Source: Qipengyuania algicida | GTDB lineage: Bacteria; Pseudomonadota; Alphaproteobacteria; Sphingomonadales; Sphingomonadaceae | Assembly: GCF_009828025.1 (NCBI RefSeq) | Contig: NZ_WTYA01000012.1 | Location: 21,305 to 85,304, forward strand | Length of the DNA stretch: 64,000 nucleotides | Direction: 5' to 3' | Part shown: positions 15,311-24,420 of the stretch, one piece after another | Position numbering within the stretch: the stretch's first letter is position 1 | Layout of the letters: the number at the start of each line of letters is the position of its first letter | Program-made: the position numbers and the translations under genes | The notes under the pieces: generated by a model | Databases searched by the model: none | Told to the model about the DNA's origin: nothing | What the model saw: the letters and a program-made list of their open reading frames with translations, nothing else

Positions 15311-17278
15311 TCAGGCGGCCTGCTCAGCGATCACCGCTTGGTGTCCGGCGTCCTGCTCGAGTTGGGCGCCCGGAGGTGTGTCGTCGAGGTCCGAAAATCG
15401 CATCATCTGCGGCACCCATGCAAGCGCGCGCTCCTTGGTGCCGGCTTCGCCTATGAAATCGCCCGAGAAGATGCGTTCGGCGGCACTTGCCAGCTCGGCC
15501 TTCTTCGAGCCCGCGTATCGGCTGACCAGCTCCGGCCCTCCTACAGCGTCCAGCGCCTCGAGCGTGCGGGCCTTGGCCACGCGATCGAAGTAGTTGGCGG
15601 CGGTGGGACGCCACCAGTGCGCGGTCTCCACTTCGAGCAGACCACCCAGTACCTCGTGCAGGGGCACCGAGCGTTCGCCTTCGCATGCCAAACTCGCAAT
15701 CAGGGTTCGCGAAACGACATGCCCGAGCCAGGCCGAGCGCGCTTCGTCGGAAAGCCCTCGAAACGTCTCGAACCGCTCGACTTGGCTTGTCCCCGAACGC
15801 CAGCTTTCGTCCAGCGCTCCGGCGAACTCGGCTAGCGCAGCGCTCGCCGGCGCGTCCTTGGCCTCGAATCCGGCAATCGGACCCGAAGCGTCGGATCCGA
15901 CAAGCGTCGATGCCTTCTTCGCGCGCCAGTCGTGCCCGTCCGCATCGGCGAGCGTGAAGACCATGAAGTCCAGCGCAAGCGCGGGGTCGTTGGCGAGGTG
16001 AATGGCGAGGATGTCACGGCGCTGCATGGCAAGCTCGTCGAGCAGGCGCTGCGAGAGCGAACTGCCCTTGGGCTTCGTCCCACCGCTCTCCTCAACGGCC
16101 TCGATCGCGCCATCGTCGTCGGTGATGACCTCCGTCTCGGTGTAATACTGCGGGACCAATGACGGCTCGCCGTTGCGCGAGAGCACGAGAAAGGCACCGG
16201 CCTCGGCCTTCAGTTCCTCGGCAAGAACCGGGGGGCGGTCGTTAAGCGCGCGCATGGCGCGGTCGATCGCCACCAGTTCCTGTTCGGCCTTGGCGACCTC
16301 GTCTTCGTCGCTGTCCTCGTCTTCGAGCACGGCGGCGACGCGGTCGTAATCGGCCTCGAGTTCGCCAAGTTCCTGCGCTTCCTGTTCGGTCAGCGGAGCA
16401 GGCTCGCACGGCAAGCGATTGAGGCCTTCGACGAGATCATGGCTGACATAATTGCCAAGCGTCGGCCGCACCCAGGCAAGGCCATATTCGAGCGCGGCCT
16501 TTTCTGCGGCTTCATCCATGACCTTGTGCGCGAGGTCTTCAAGCAGCGCGACATCGATCCAGCTTTCGCTGGCATCATCGTCGAACAGTTCGCGCTCGAT
16601 CCGGCCACCCGCGGCGAGGTAGGCATCGCGTCCGACGAGAACGGCTCGAGGATCGGAACCGCGCACCGTGGCATCGAGCACCATGCGGCGGATCGTGTCG
16701 GGGGTGATCTGGTACCAGGCATCCTGCAGCTCGGCATGGACATGCGCCTGGCGCTCGATGTCGGAGATCGCGCCATAGGCCTTGGCCATGTCGAGCGTGA
16801 TCGCGCCCTCGGCGAGCGCTTCGAAGACGCAGGGAGCAAGGCTTGCCAGGCGCAGGCGCCCTTCGACGAAACGGACGGTGAGACCGAAGCGACGCGCCAC
16901 GTCCTCGACGCTCGCCCCCGCCTCGATGATAGCGGCGAAGGCCTGCGCCTCATCGGCCGGGTTCATCGCGAGACGCTGGAAGTTCTCGGCCAGGCTTGCT
17001 TCGCGCACTTCGCTTTCCTCGCCTTCGATGACCAGGCAGGTCACTTCGTGCGCTGCGGGCAGCGTGCCTTCTTCGGCCAGCGCCTGCAGAGCGGCGAGGC
17101 GGCGGCCGCCGGCTTCGACCTCGAACTTGCCGCGCTTGGCCTTACGCACGACGAGGTTCTGGAGCAGGCCGCGCGCGGCGATGTCTGCTCTTAGCTGGAG
17201 GTCGGCCAGGTCATCGGTCGACTTGCGAACATTGCGCGGGCTCGTGACGAGCTTCTTCAAGGGAATCGACTGGATCAT
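15311..17278 (-). CDS. ParB/RepB/Spo0J-type protein of the mobile backbone
   Basis: The 655-residue protein has an N-terminal ParB-type domain (1-100) with IPLKKLVTSPRNVRKSTDDL, GLLQNLVVRK and EAGGRRLAALQALAEEG. A KorB-like helix-turn-helix follows (~VEDVARRFGLTVRFVEGRLRLA), then a long acidic, coiled-coil-rich C-terminal half. It is about twice as long as chromosomal ParB. Such long forms are frequent on alphaproteobacterial plasmids and integrative elements and no parA lies beside it, so a regulatory or DNA-processing role is as likely as partition. The start at 17278 is fixed by ATCAGGAGAACACCC. Upstream is the shared leader motif. Confidence 0.87.
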   Translation of the reverse strand: MIQSIPLKKLVTSPRNVRKSTDDLADLQLRADIAARGLLQNLVVRKAKRGKFEVEAGGRRLAALQALAEEGTLPAAHEVTCLVIEGEESEVREASLAENFQRLAMNPADEAQAFAAIIEAGASVEDVARRFGLTVRFVEGRLRLASLAPCVFEALAEGAITLDMAKAYGAISDIERQAHVHAELQDAWYQITPDTIRRMVLDATVRGSDPRAVLVGRDAYLAAGGRIERELFDDDASESWIDVALLEDLAHKVMDEAAEKAALEYGLAWVRPTLGNYVSHDLVEGLNRLPCEPAPLTEQEAQELGELEADYDRVAAVLEDEDSDEDEVAKAEQELVAIDRAMRALNDRPPVLAEELKAEAGAFLVLSRNGEPSLVPQYYTETEVITDDDGAIEAVEESGGTKPKGSSLSQRLLDELAMQRRDILAIHLANDPALALDFMVFTLADADGHDWRAKKASTLVGSDASGPIAGFEAKDAPASAALAEFAGALDESWRSGTSQVERFETFRGLSDEARSAWLGHVVSRTLIASLACEGERSVPLHEVLGGLLEVETAHWWRPTAANYFDRVAKARTLEALDAVGGPELVSRYAGSKKAELASAAERIFSGDFIGEAGTKERALAWVPQMMRFSDLDDTPPGAQLEQDAGHQAVIAEQAA

Positions 17279-17327
17279 GGGTGTTCTCCTGATGGAATGA
17301 AGGCGCAAGTGAGGATCACGAGGCCCA

Positions 17328-17354
17328 CAAGCCCAAAGGGCTCCCTCCACTCTC
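17328..17354 (-). repeat. Shared 5' leader motif, copy upstream of the parB-like gene
   Basis: The minus strand carries GAGAGTGGAGGGAGCCCTTT followed by GGGCTTG, 50-76 nt upstream of the start. The AGCCC/GGGCT part could form a short hairpin. It resembles the copies ahead of ardC and of the helicase gene. Confidence 0.4.
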
Positions 17355-17381
17355 ATTGTGGAATTGGGTCCGTCCGATGGA

Positions 17382-20300
17382 TCAGGCGGCAAGCGCGGGG
17401 AGGACCGACGACGCTCTCGACACTGGTACGAAGAGCCGCGTGCGGTAACGGATGATCTCGGTGAAACAGCCCTTGGCCTTGTACCACTCGAGCCGCTCGG
17501 GCGCGTAGCCGGTGAGCTCGAGCCGCTGCTCACCGCCGACGAGCGACCGCTTGACCATCAGCGCGTCATGGCTGGCGAGCGGCTGGGGCGTGCCGCTTGT
17601 CAGAACCAGCTTCCCGACTTCGTCGGGAGCGGGACCGGTCACCCCCGCCAGTCCGAACGTCTCGGCGATCTTGGCAAGGTCGATATCGAGAACTTCGCGG
17701 CCAATGATCGACTGGCCATCCTCGGCAACGAGCCGGGTGACCCGGACGTGATCGCCCGGTAAGCGCTTCCAGACCGGCAGTAGAAGCCCCGTGGCGAGAT
17801 GCACGCGTTCGGTGATCGGAGAAGCCGCAGCTTGCTCCTCCTCGATCCGCCAGCGCCTGGTGAACTCGGCGACGCCGGTTTCCTCCCACAGGCTTTCGCC
17901 GAGCGCATCGAGTGTCCAGTTGGCCGATTTGAGCGGACGAAGCAGGCGGCGCCGTTCGATCACCGCGCCATCATCGCCAATGAGACGCCTTGCGGGGACC
18001 GACAGGGCGATCCTTCCCGAGCGCGTATTGCGCAGGGGAATGGCGTGCGGGCTTCCGATCTCGTGCATGCGCACGAGCCGCTCCAGCCGCAAGGGCCGAA
18101 GGTGCCGTTTTACCCCGAGCGAGACGAGGCGAGTTTGTGCACCGGTGACAGGGTCGGTGCGCAGCAACTCGTCCGCAAGAATCTCGAAGCTGTCGACACG
18201 AACGGTTTCCAGACCGAGATCGAGCGTTCCCGCTTCGCGCGCAGCCTCGATGCGCGCTTCGACCAGTCCCAGATATTCCTCGAAGATGCCGTTCTGGAGG
18301 GCGATGGGCAGCGCCAGGATGCGGTTGAGCCACCGTTGGATGGTCGGCAGATTGTCGGTCAGCCCGCCGTCGGGGTTTTCGAGCCGGAGGCCGGTCCGCT
18401 CGACGAAGTCTTCGAAACGCGTCGCCTCGAGCTTGCCGTCGTAAAGCAACCGGAACCAGCGGGTGAGCGCATCGCGCGCATAATCGCTTTCGAGATTGTC
18501 CGCCGGGTCGAACAGGTTCTGGCCGCCGGTCTGACGCTGGCCGCGGGTGAGCGCGCCCAATGCGTCGAGCCTGCGCGCTATGGTAGAGATGAAGCGGCGT
18601 TCGCCCTTCACATCGGTGGTCACGGGACGGAATAACGGTGCCGAGGCCTGATTGGTGCGGTTGGTGCGCCCGAGACCCTGGATCGCGTTGTCGGCGCGCC
18701 ACCCCGGTTCAAGCAGGAAATGAACCCGACGCTGCTGATTTTTCGCGTCGAGATCGGCATGGTAGGAACGCCCTGTTCCTCCCGCGTCCGAAAAGACCAG
18801 GATGCGCTTGGTTCCTTCCATGAAGCTTTGCGCCTCGGCGACATTGGCGCTGGGGCTTCGTCGTTCGAGGCGCTGTTGGCCGTCGCGCCCCACGACAAGT
18901 CGCCGCGTCCGGCCCGTGACTTCGGCCACGGCTTCGGTCCCGAAATGCTCGATGATTGCATCGAGCGCGGTTGCGATCGGCGGCAGGGCGCAGAGCTGTT
19001 CGATCAGCGCGTCGCGCGCAGCGATGGCACGCGGGCAGAAGACGGGATTGCCATCGTCGTCGCTCATCGCTTCGGAGCGAAGACTTCCGTCTTCGTCGGT
19101 GAAGACCTGCATCAGGCGCACAGGAAAGCTCTTGGCGAGATAGTCGATCACATATTCGCGCGGGGACAGGTCGATATCGAGCGCTTCGCGTTCCTCGTCG
19201 GAAAGGTCGGCAAGGCGCCGGTCGAGCATGGCTTCGGCGGTCGAGACCAGTTGCACGACCACCGAATGCGCCTCGCCGAGTGCTTCCTCCATGGCGGGGA
19301 TCAGGCTCGGCAGTTTCATCGAAAGCAGGAGCTGCGCGAAGAAGCGTTGCTTGGTACCTTCGAAGATCGAGAGCGCTGCGGCCTTGGCATTGCGGTTGAG
19401 CGTATCGCCGCTGTCCTCGTCGACCACGCGCGTCGCCTCCAGCGCTTCGTCGAGATTGCGGTGGATGATCGCCCAGGCGTCGGCATAGGCGTCATAGATG
19501 CGGATCTGCGCCTCGGTCAGCCGGTGTTCGAGTATATCGTACTCGACCCCGGCAAACGACAATGCGCGGGCGAGGTAGAGGCCCTGTGCCTTGAGGTCAC
19601 GGGCGACGAGTTCCATCGCCGCCACACCACCGGCCCGAATATCGGTCATGAACGCCTCGTGGGTCGGGAAAGCGGTTTCCGGTCCCCACAGGCCCAGGCG
19701 TGCAGTGTAGCCGAGGTTGGCGATATCCGACGCACCGGTTGCCGAGGCATAAAGAACGCGGGCACGCGGCAAGATATTCTGGAGCCTGAGGCCGGCCATG
19801 CCCTGCTCGGAGCCCTTGACCTTGCCGCGTGTGCCCGATGAGCCGAGCGCATTGGCCATGGCATGTGCCTCGTCGAAAGCTATCACGCCGTCGAACGTAT
19901 CTCTTGCCCAGGCGCGGATTTGGTCGAGCCGCGTGTCTTCGGCGCGACCGGAGCGCAGGGTGGGATAGGTGACGAACAGGATGCCTTCGGGCAGCGTCAC
20001 GGGGTGTCCGAGCTTCCAGCGCGAGAGCGGCTGGATATCGAGCGCCATGCCGCCAAGCGCTTCCCAGTCGCGGCGCGCATCCTCCAGCAGCGCCTCGTTC
20101 TTGGTGATCCAGATATGGCGTCGCTCGCCGGACAGCCAGCGGTCCATGATCAGGGCGGCGATCTGCCGTCCCTTGCCGGCTCCGGTCCCGTCGCCGAGGA
20201 AAAAGCCCTGACGGTAGGAATGACCGTCGTTGGACAGCTCCAGCCTTGTCCCTTCCTGGTTAGGCCGGAAATGCCCGGGAAGGTCGCGCGCGAATGCCTG

Positions 20301-21629
20301 GGCCGCATAGACGAGCGTCTCGCACTGTGCGTCGGACAGCAAACCGTCTGACTGCCAGCCTGCTGGTAGCATCGGGCGCACTTCGGGCCGAGGGGCCGCG
20401 ACCGAGCCCATGGCAACCGATTCCACGAGCGGCGTGGGATGCGCCGGTGCATCGGCGAATGCGATGCGGCTGGGCCGATAGGACAGGTAGATTCCTGTCT
20501 GCTCGGGTGCCGGCGCAGGTTCCGGAAGCACGGAATAGCCCAGTTCTATCGCCGCAGTGCCGTAGGTTGCTTTCGATGCAAACGGCGCCGACGGTCGGAT
20601 CGGCGCGCCCCGCGTCGTAGCCTTGGCCCCGAGACGCACGGGCTTGCGTGCCGGAAGACGATGAAGGCTCCCGGATGCGCACGCGCGAGCTGGAAGCTTT
20701 GCGAGTAAGGCATGGAGTTCGACCAGGCGGCGCGTATCGCCTTCAATCGGCGGTACCGACCCGCTCGGAAGCTTGTCGAACACGACCATACGGACGGCGA
20801 TCCCCGTGCCCGCCCGCGCAAACATTTTCTGCAACCGGAAATCGAGAAGTAACGAGGCGTCGCCTCGGTCCTTGGCGAAGGGCGTAGCGTCGAAACGTTC
20901 GGGCATGATCGCGACGATCCTGCCGCCAGCGGCGGAAGCCCGGATTGCACTGCGCAAGTGACGCCGCGCGGTATCACCATCCTGGCCGCGCTCGTGGCTA
21001 CGCGCGAACGGCGGGTTCATCATGATGACCGATGGATCCGGCCCGCGATGCAGGTCGGCGATCAGTTCGCCATCATGTGCACTGACCGGAGTTCCGGGAA
21101 AGATGCGCCCGAGGCCAGCGCGCCTGTCGGCAGCGATCTCGTTGAGAGCGAGTGACTTCGCACAGGTGTCCGCCCAGATCGCTAGGGCACCGTTGCCGGC
21201 GGACGGTTCGAGCACGGTGTCCCGGCTGGAGAGGTCCGCCGCCTTCGCCATCAGCCAGGCCAGCATCGGCGGGGTCGAGAATTGCTGCAGCTCGACCTGG
21301 GCCTCGCTGCGAACGTGGCGGGGCGGTAACGCTGCCTCGAGCCAGTCGAAGCGCGCTTCTGCTTCATGCACGCCACTCGCAATGTCTATGCGTGACGATT
21401 CACGAAGCCAGAGCAGAGCGCCGATTTCGACCGCATTATTGTAGTCGTCGATGGTCCAGGCACTTCCCCAATCCTGGACGCCGGTTTCTTCGGCGAACAG
21501 GCCCGAAATATCGGCGCGGTCAAGGTGACGTCCTGATGCGAGCTCCTCGGCAATCCTGGCACCGATGGCGTATGCCAGAGGCACTGAAAGGGACTGCTCT
21601 CTTGCGGGAAACAGGTCTGACTGGTACAT
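17382..21629 (-). CDS. Methylase-helicase fusion with strawberry-notch-type helicase (DarB-like polyvalent protein)
   Basis: This 1,415-residue protein has an N-terminal SAM-methyltransferase-like domain (motif I VLEPSAGNG at 139-147, catalytic NPPF at 205-208). A superfamily II helicase of the strawberry-notch (SNO) type follows: GDGTGAGKGRQIAALI near 478, FDEAHAMANALG near 580, and QGLGRTNRTNQ near 990 as the arginine motif. Methylase-helicase fusions such as P1 DarB defend incoming DNA against restriction; plasmid SNO proteins are common in Alphaproteobacteria with unknown exact role. The start at 21629 is set by CAGGAGGACG; a further in-frame extension is shadow. It lies between the Toprim and parB-like genes. 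Confidence 0.9.
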   Translation of the reverse strand: MYQSDLFPAREQSLSVPLAYAIGARIAEELASGRHLDRADISGLFAEETGVQDWGSAWTIDDYNNAVEIGALLWLRESSRIDIASGVHEAEARFDWLEAALPPRHVRSEAQVELQQFSTPPMLAWLMAKAADLSSRDTVLEPSAGNGALAIWADTCAKSLALNEIAADRRAGLGRIFPGTPVSAHDGELIADLHRGPDPSVIMMNPPFARSHERGQDGDTARRHLRSAIRASAAGGRIVAIMPERFDATPFAKDRGDASLLLDFRLQKMFARAGTGIAVRMVVFDKLPSGSVPPIEGDTRRLVELHALLAKLPARACASGSLHRLPARKPVRLGAKATTRGAPIRPSAPFASKATYGTAAIELGYSVLPEPAPAPEQTGIYLSYRPSRIAFADAPAHPTPLVESVAMGSVAAPRPEVRPMLPAGWQSDGLLSDAQCETLVYAAQAFARDLPGHFRPNQEGTRLELSNDGHSYRQGFFLGDGTGAGKGRQIAALIMDRWLSGERRHIWITKNEALLEDARRDWEALGGMALDIQPLSRWKLGHPVTLPEGILFVTYPTLRSGRAEDTRLDQIRAWARDTFDGVIAFDEAHAMANALGSSGTRGKVKGSEQGMAGLRLQNILPRARVLYASATGASDIANLGYTARLGLWGPETAFPTHEAFMTDIRAGGVAAMELVARDLKAQGLYLARALSFAGVEYDILEHRLTEAQIRIYDAYADAWAIIHRNLDEALEATRVVDEDSGDTLNRNAKAAALSIFEGTKQRFFAQLLLSMKLPSLIPAMEEALGEAHSVVVQLVSTAEAMLDRRLADLSDEEREALDIDLSPREYVIDYLAKSFPVRLMQVFTDEDGSLRSEAMSDDDGNPVFCPRAIAARDALIEQLCALPPIATALDAIIEHFGTEAVAEVTGRTRRLVVGRDGQQRLERRSPSANVAEAQSFMEGTKRILVFSDAGGTGRSYHADLDAKNQQRRVHFLLEPGWRADNAIQGLGRTNRTNQASAPLFRPVTTDVKGERRFISTIARRLDALGALTRGQRQTGGQNLFDPADNLESDYARDALTRWFRLLYDGKLEATRFEDFVERTGLRLENPDGGLTDNLPTIQRWLNRILALPIALQNGIFEEYLGLVEARIEAAREAGTLDLGLETVRVDSFEILADELLRTDPVTGAQTRLVSLGVKRHLRPLRLERLVRMHEIGSPHAIPLRNTRSGRIALSVPARRLIGDDGAVIERRRLLRPLKSANWTLDALGESLWEETGVAEFTRRWRIEEEQAAASPITERVHLATGLLLPVWKRLPGDHVRVTRLVAEDGQSIIGREVLDIDLAKIAETFGLAGVTGPAPDEVGKLVLTSGTPQPLASHDALMVKRSLVGGEQRLELTGYAPERLEWYKAKGCFTEIIRYRTRLFVPVSRASSVLPALAA

Positions 21630-21683
21630 GGCTGTTCGTCCTCCTGATTGAGGCATCGGGACGCGCGCCCTCTGCCGGATCAG

Positions 21684-21710
21684 GAATTCGAGAAGCCCTC
21701 TCTCCTCTAG
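21684..21710 (-). repeat. Shared 5' leader motif, copy upstream of the helicase gene
   Basis: On the minus strand CTAGAGGAGAGAGGGCTTCT followed by CGAATTC lies 55-81 nt upstream of the helicase start and overlaps the last bases of the Toprim gene. The GGAGAGAGGGCTT core matches the ardC copy. Confidence 0.45.
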
Positions 21711-22621
21711 GGCGCCGCCTTGCGGCGCAGCCACGCACGGAGCTCATCGTTCCAGTCGGTGCCGCATGTAGACGGTCTGCGGACGTGGATCGTCCTTCCT
21801 TCTCGCGCGTAAGCCGCCCGACCCCGTGCAGCAGCAAGCTCGCCACCGGCGTCATGATCGACGAAGAGATGGAGTTCGGTCACGCTGTCGGGCACGCAGA
21901 CGAGACCGAAGCGCTCATTGCCCAATGCCGCCCAAGCAGGAATGCCGGTGAGGGCATAGGCTGACATCGCGCTCTCGATCCCCTCGGCCAATCCGAGCTT
22001 GCCGGCAACCGGAGCGAAAAGGCGGACAGCAGCTCCGCCCAGCGAGCCGAGCGCGCGTTTCGGCTTTGCGAAGCCGGCCTTGGTACCGACATCCTGAGCC
22101 AGGAAGGTGCGGTGGATTGCGATTGGTCCCTCGTCGAGACCGACAGCCGCGATCATAGCCGGCAGAAAGCGGGTTCGTCCTTTCGGGCCAAGTGGCGTTC
22201 GTGGATGAAAACGAAGAGCCGACGATGCGGCGACGATACCGCGGCCCTCAAGGTAGGCCTTTGCCGGACTCGCGGGCAGCGGTTGCGCTCCGCGCCAGAT
22301 CCTCAGGGCTGCGGCCGAGGCTTTGAGAGTCTTGGCCGGCTCGGAATGGTCCCCAGTCGCGGAACCTGAAAATAGCGAGGTCGCATCGAAGCCTTCGCGT
22401 GCCAGTGCAGACAGCACACTGCGCTGATCGCATCCTGCGAAGCAATGGAAGAGAATGGCCTGTCGTCCAAGCGACACACCGAGCGACGGTGTACGGTCGT
22501 CATGCGCAGGGCAGCAAGCCATCCCCTTCGTGCCCGCCCATTTGCCGCCGCGCGATTCGCAGATCCGACGTGCTGTATCGTCGAGAGAAGAATTGTGATG
22601 TGCAGGGATGCAGACGGACAT
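21707..22621 (-). CDS. P4-type/Toprim primase of the mobile backbone
   Basis: The 304-residue protein has a CHC2-like zinc finger at the N-terminus (C37 and H40 in CCPAHDD, C60 and C64 in HCFAGC). A DUF7146-like middle follows, with AKAYLEGRGI and FHPRTPLG. The C-terminal Toprim domain has GLAEGIESAMSAYALTG carrying the catalytic Glu and LFVDHDAGGELAA with the DxD pair. It probably makes RNA primers on the transferred or replicating strand; no fused helicase is present. The start at 22621 is fixed by GAAGGAGCCGAG. It lies 77 bp ahead of the helicase gene on the same strand, so co-transcription is likely. Confidence 0.88.
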   Translation of the reverse strand: MSVCIPAHHNSSLDDTARRICESRGGKWAGTKGMACCPAHDDRTPSLGVSLGRQAILFHCFAGCDQRSVLSALAREGFDATSLFSGSATGDHSEPAKTLKASAAALRIWRGAQPLPASPAKAYLEGRGIVAASSALRFHPRTPLGPKGRTRFLPAMIAAVGLDEGPIAIHRTFLAQDVGTKAGFAKPKRALGSLGGAAVRLFAPVAGKLGLAEGIESAMSAYALTGIPAWAALGNERFGLVCVPDSVTELHLFVDHDAGGELAAARGRAAYAREGRTIHVRRPSTCGTDWNDELRAWLRRKAAP

Positions 22622-22662
22622 TCTCGGCTCCTTCGCAACGCAGTGGCCGTCCTCCGCCGCAG

Positions 22663-22673
22663 CCTCTCCTCCC
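22663..22673 (-). repeat. Shared 5' leader motif, copy upstream of the Toprim gene
   Basis: The minus strand reads GGGAGGAGAGGC about 41-52 nt upstream of the start, a shorter match to the motif preceding the other backbone genes. Confidence 0.35.
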
Positions 22674-22767
22674 GCCTGTGATCCCCGCCCGTCCATTTTC
22701 CGAAATTGTGATACATTTTTCGGACATCTTGATGATCGACTCTACTGTGGCCGTCTATACGTTTCGC

Positions 22768-22811
22768 ATGACATATCATGCCAATTTGCATAAACTCGCA
22801 TGATATGTCAT
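22768..22811. promoter_or_regulatory. Inverted-repeat operator of the hipBA-type pair
   Basis: ATGACATATCATGC (22768-22781) and GCATGATATGTCAT (22798-22811) are perfect 14-bp inverted copies separated by 16 bp, ending 10 bp before the antitoxin start. Each arm is itself nearly palindromic. Paired sites like these are typical targets of HipB/XRE-type antitoxins that repress their own operon. Confidence 0.8.
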
Positions 22812-22821
22812 CTAATAGCCC

Positions 22822-23163
22822 ATGCCACGTGCTTCACGAGCCGCCAGCGGACTGCCGCCCCAGAGCCAGCGCGCGATTGTGCGACTGGGCAGGGACCTTG
22901 CGGTCGCGCGCCGCCGCCGGAAATTACCCCAGCGTCTGATGGCCGAGCGTATGCTCGTATCGGTCCAGACACTCCAGCGTCTCGAAGCTGGCGATCCGAC
23001 TGTAGGTCTGGCAGTCCTCGCCAGTGCGCTCCACGTCCTGGGGATGACTGAGCGCCTTGCCGGGCTGGTCGCTCCCGACAGCGATCGGGCCGGGATCAGC
23101 GAGGATCTTTCGCGTCTGCCCAAGACTACCCACGCAGCCAGCGACGACGAGTTGGACTTCTAG
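22822..23163 (+). CDS. hipB: XRE-family antitoxin (HipB type)
   Basis: The 113-residue protein has a helix-turn-helix of the XRE class at about 20-75: LGRDLAVARRRRKLPQRLMA, ERMLVSVQTLQRLEAGDPT, VGLAVLASALHVLGM. The tail is acidic and probably flexible, ending DDELDF. It lies 6 bp upstream of the HipA-like kinase, the usual antitoxin-first order, and behind a perfect inverted repeat that it probably binds. As a pair they would form a type II toxin-antitoxin or addiction unit for the element. Confidence 0.88.
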   Translation: MPRASRAASGLPPQSQRAIVRLGRDLAVARRRRKLPQRLMAERMLVSVQTLQRLEAGDPTVGLAVLASALHVLGMTERLAGLVAPDSDRAGISEDLSRLPKTTHAASDDELDF

Positions 23164-23169
23164 CCTGCC

Positions 23170-24420
23170 ATGCCGACGGTCCGCACCTATGTGTTCGCGC
23201 ATCTTGCAGAAGGTCCGGTCCCCGCCGGCCTTCTCACGATGACCGACGAGCCGCGCAACAAATACGCGACCTTTGCCTACGGCCGCCGCTATCTTGAGCG
23301 ACCCGACAAGGTTGCCGTCGATCCGGTAGCCCTCCCCCTCCATGACGCGGGAACGGCGCGAACTTACCAGACGGAGGAAGGCTTTGCCGTCTTTAACGGG
23401 ATCCGGGATGCGGCACCCGACGGCTGGGGCCAGTACCTCATGTACAAGGCGATGGGCGATCGCCTGCCCGGCGATGCCGATCTCATTCTTGCTTCAGGCG
23501 ATCACCGGGTGGGCGCGCTGGCCTTTGGGCCCACTCCAGAGCGACCGGAGCGCATCACCCCGTGGGGAGACGGGCCAGCTCCAGGGGAAGAGTTCACGCT
23601 TGCCGAACTCGCTGAAGCCGCCGAGCGCGCGCAGCACGTAGACGAGTTGGACGAGAACCTACGCGCGCTCCTGTCGGCCGGCTCCTCGCTGGGCGGAGCG
23701 CGACCCAAGGCCGCTACCACGATCGGCCTGCAACCATGGATCGCTAAGTTCCAGATGCGCGGTGACAGCTTCCCCGAGTGCCGGGTCGAATTCGCGACAA
23801 TGCGTCTTGCCGCGGAATGCGGTCTCGATGTGCCGTCGCTCGATTTTCGCAGGGTTCTCGACCGCGACATCTACCTGATCGAGAGGTTCGATCGAATTCC
23901 CCATGGCAATCGGCTTGAGCGCCTGCCGTTCGCTTCGGGCCTGACTATTCTTGGGGCGCACGAGAGCGAGGTCAGCCGCTACAGCTATGCCGATCTGGCA
24001 GGATCGATCCGGCAGTTCGGCACTCAGGTGCGCAAGGATCTCCACGAGTTGTTTCGCCGCATGGTGCTCAACATCCTCGTCACGAACGACGATGATCACC
24101 TGCGCAACCATGGCTTCCTGTTCGATGGGACGGGTTGGCGACTGTCGCCACTCTACGACGTCGTTCCGAAGCCCCAGGTTGGTCTCGAGCGCCGGCTCGT
24201 TCTCGGAGTGGGGCCGGAGGGTCGCAATGCCACGCTCGAGAACGCCCTTGCCGGGGCTGCCGTCTTCGATCTGGGGGTCGAAGAAGCTGCGGCGATTGTC
24301 GACGAGGTAAAGCAAATCGTGAGCGCGAGGTGGGAGGCACTCTTCGCCGAGGCCGGTGTCAGCAGCGCCGATCGCAAGCGCTTTGCAACGTGCTTCCGCC
24401 TCGCGATGACAGATGCTTGA
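23170..24420 (+). CDS. hipA: HipA-family serine/threonine kinase toxin
   Basis: The 416-residue kinase has the HipA N-terminal domain (1-110, with GFAVFNGIRDAAPDGWGQYL), a glycine-rich loop SAGSSLGGARPKA, and WIAKF. The catalytic segment is NDDDHLRN at 306-313, where Asp308 aligns with the catalytic Asp of E. coli HipA and Asn313 with a metal-binding Asn. DVVPKPQ replaces the usual DLVP-type metal loop. E. coli HipA phosphorylates glutamyl-tRNA synthetase; the target of this branch is unknown. Co-operonic with hipB. Its end marks the last gene of the putative element. Confidence 0.9.
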   Translation: MPTVRTYVFAHLAEGPVPAGLLTMTDEPRNKYATFAYGRRYLERPDKVAVDPVALPLHDAGTARTYQTEEGFAVFNGIRDAAPDGWGQYLMYKAMGDRLPGDADLILASGDHRVGALAFGPTPERPERITPWGDGPAPGEEFTLAELAEAAERAQHVDELDENLRALLSAGSSLGGARPKAATTIGLQPWIAKFQMRGDSFPECRVEFATMRLAAECGLDVPSLDFRRVLDRDIYLIERFDRIPHGNRLERLPFASGLTILGAHESEVSRYSYADLAGSIRQFGTQVRKDLHELFRRMVLNILVTNDDDHLRNHGFLFDGTGWRLSPLYDVVPKPQVGLERRLVLGVGPEGRNATLENALAGAAVFDLGVEEAAAIVDEVKQIVSARWEALFAEAGVSSADRKRFATCFRLAMTDA

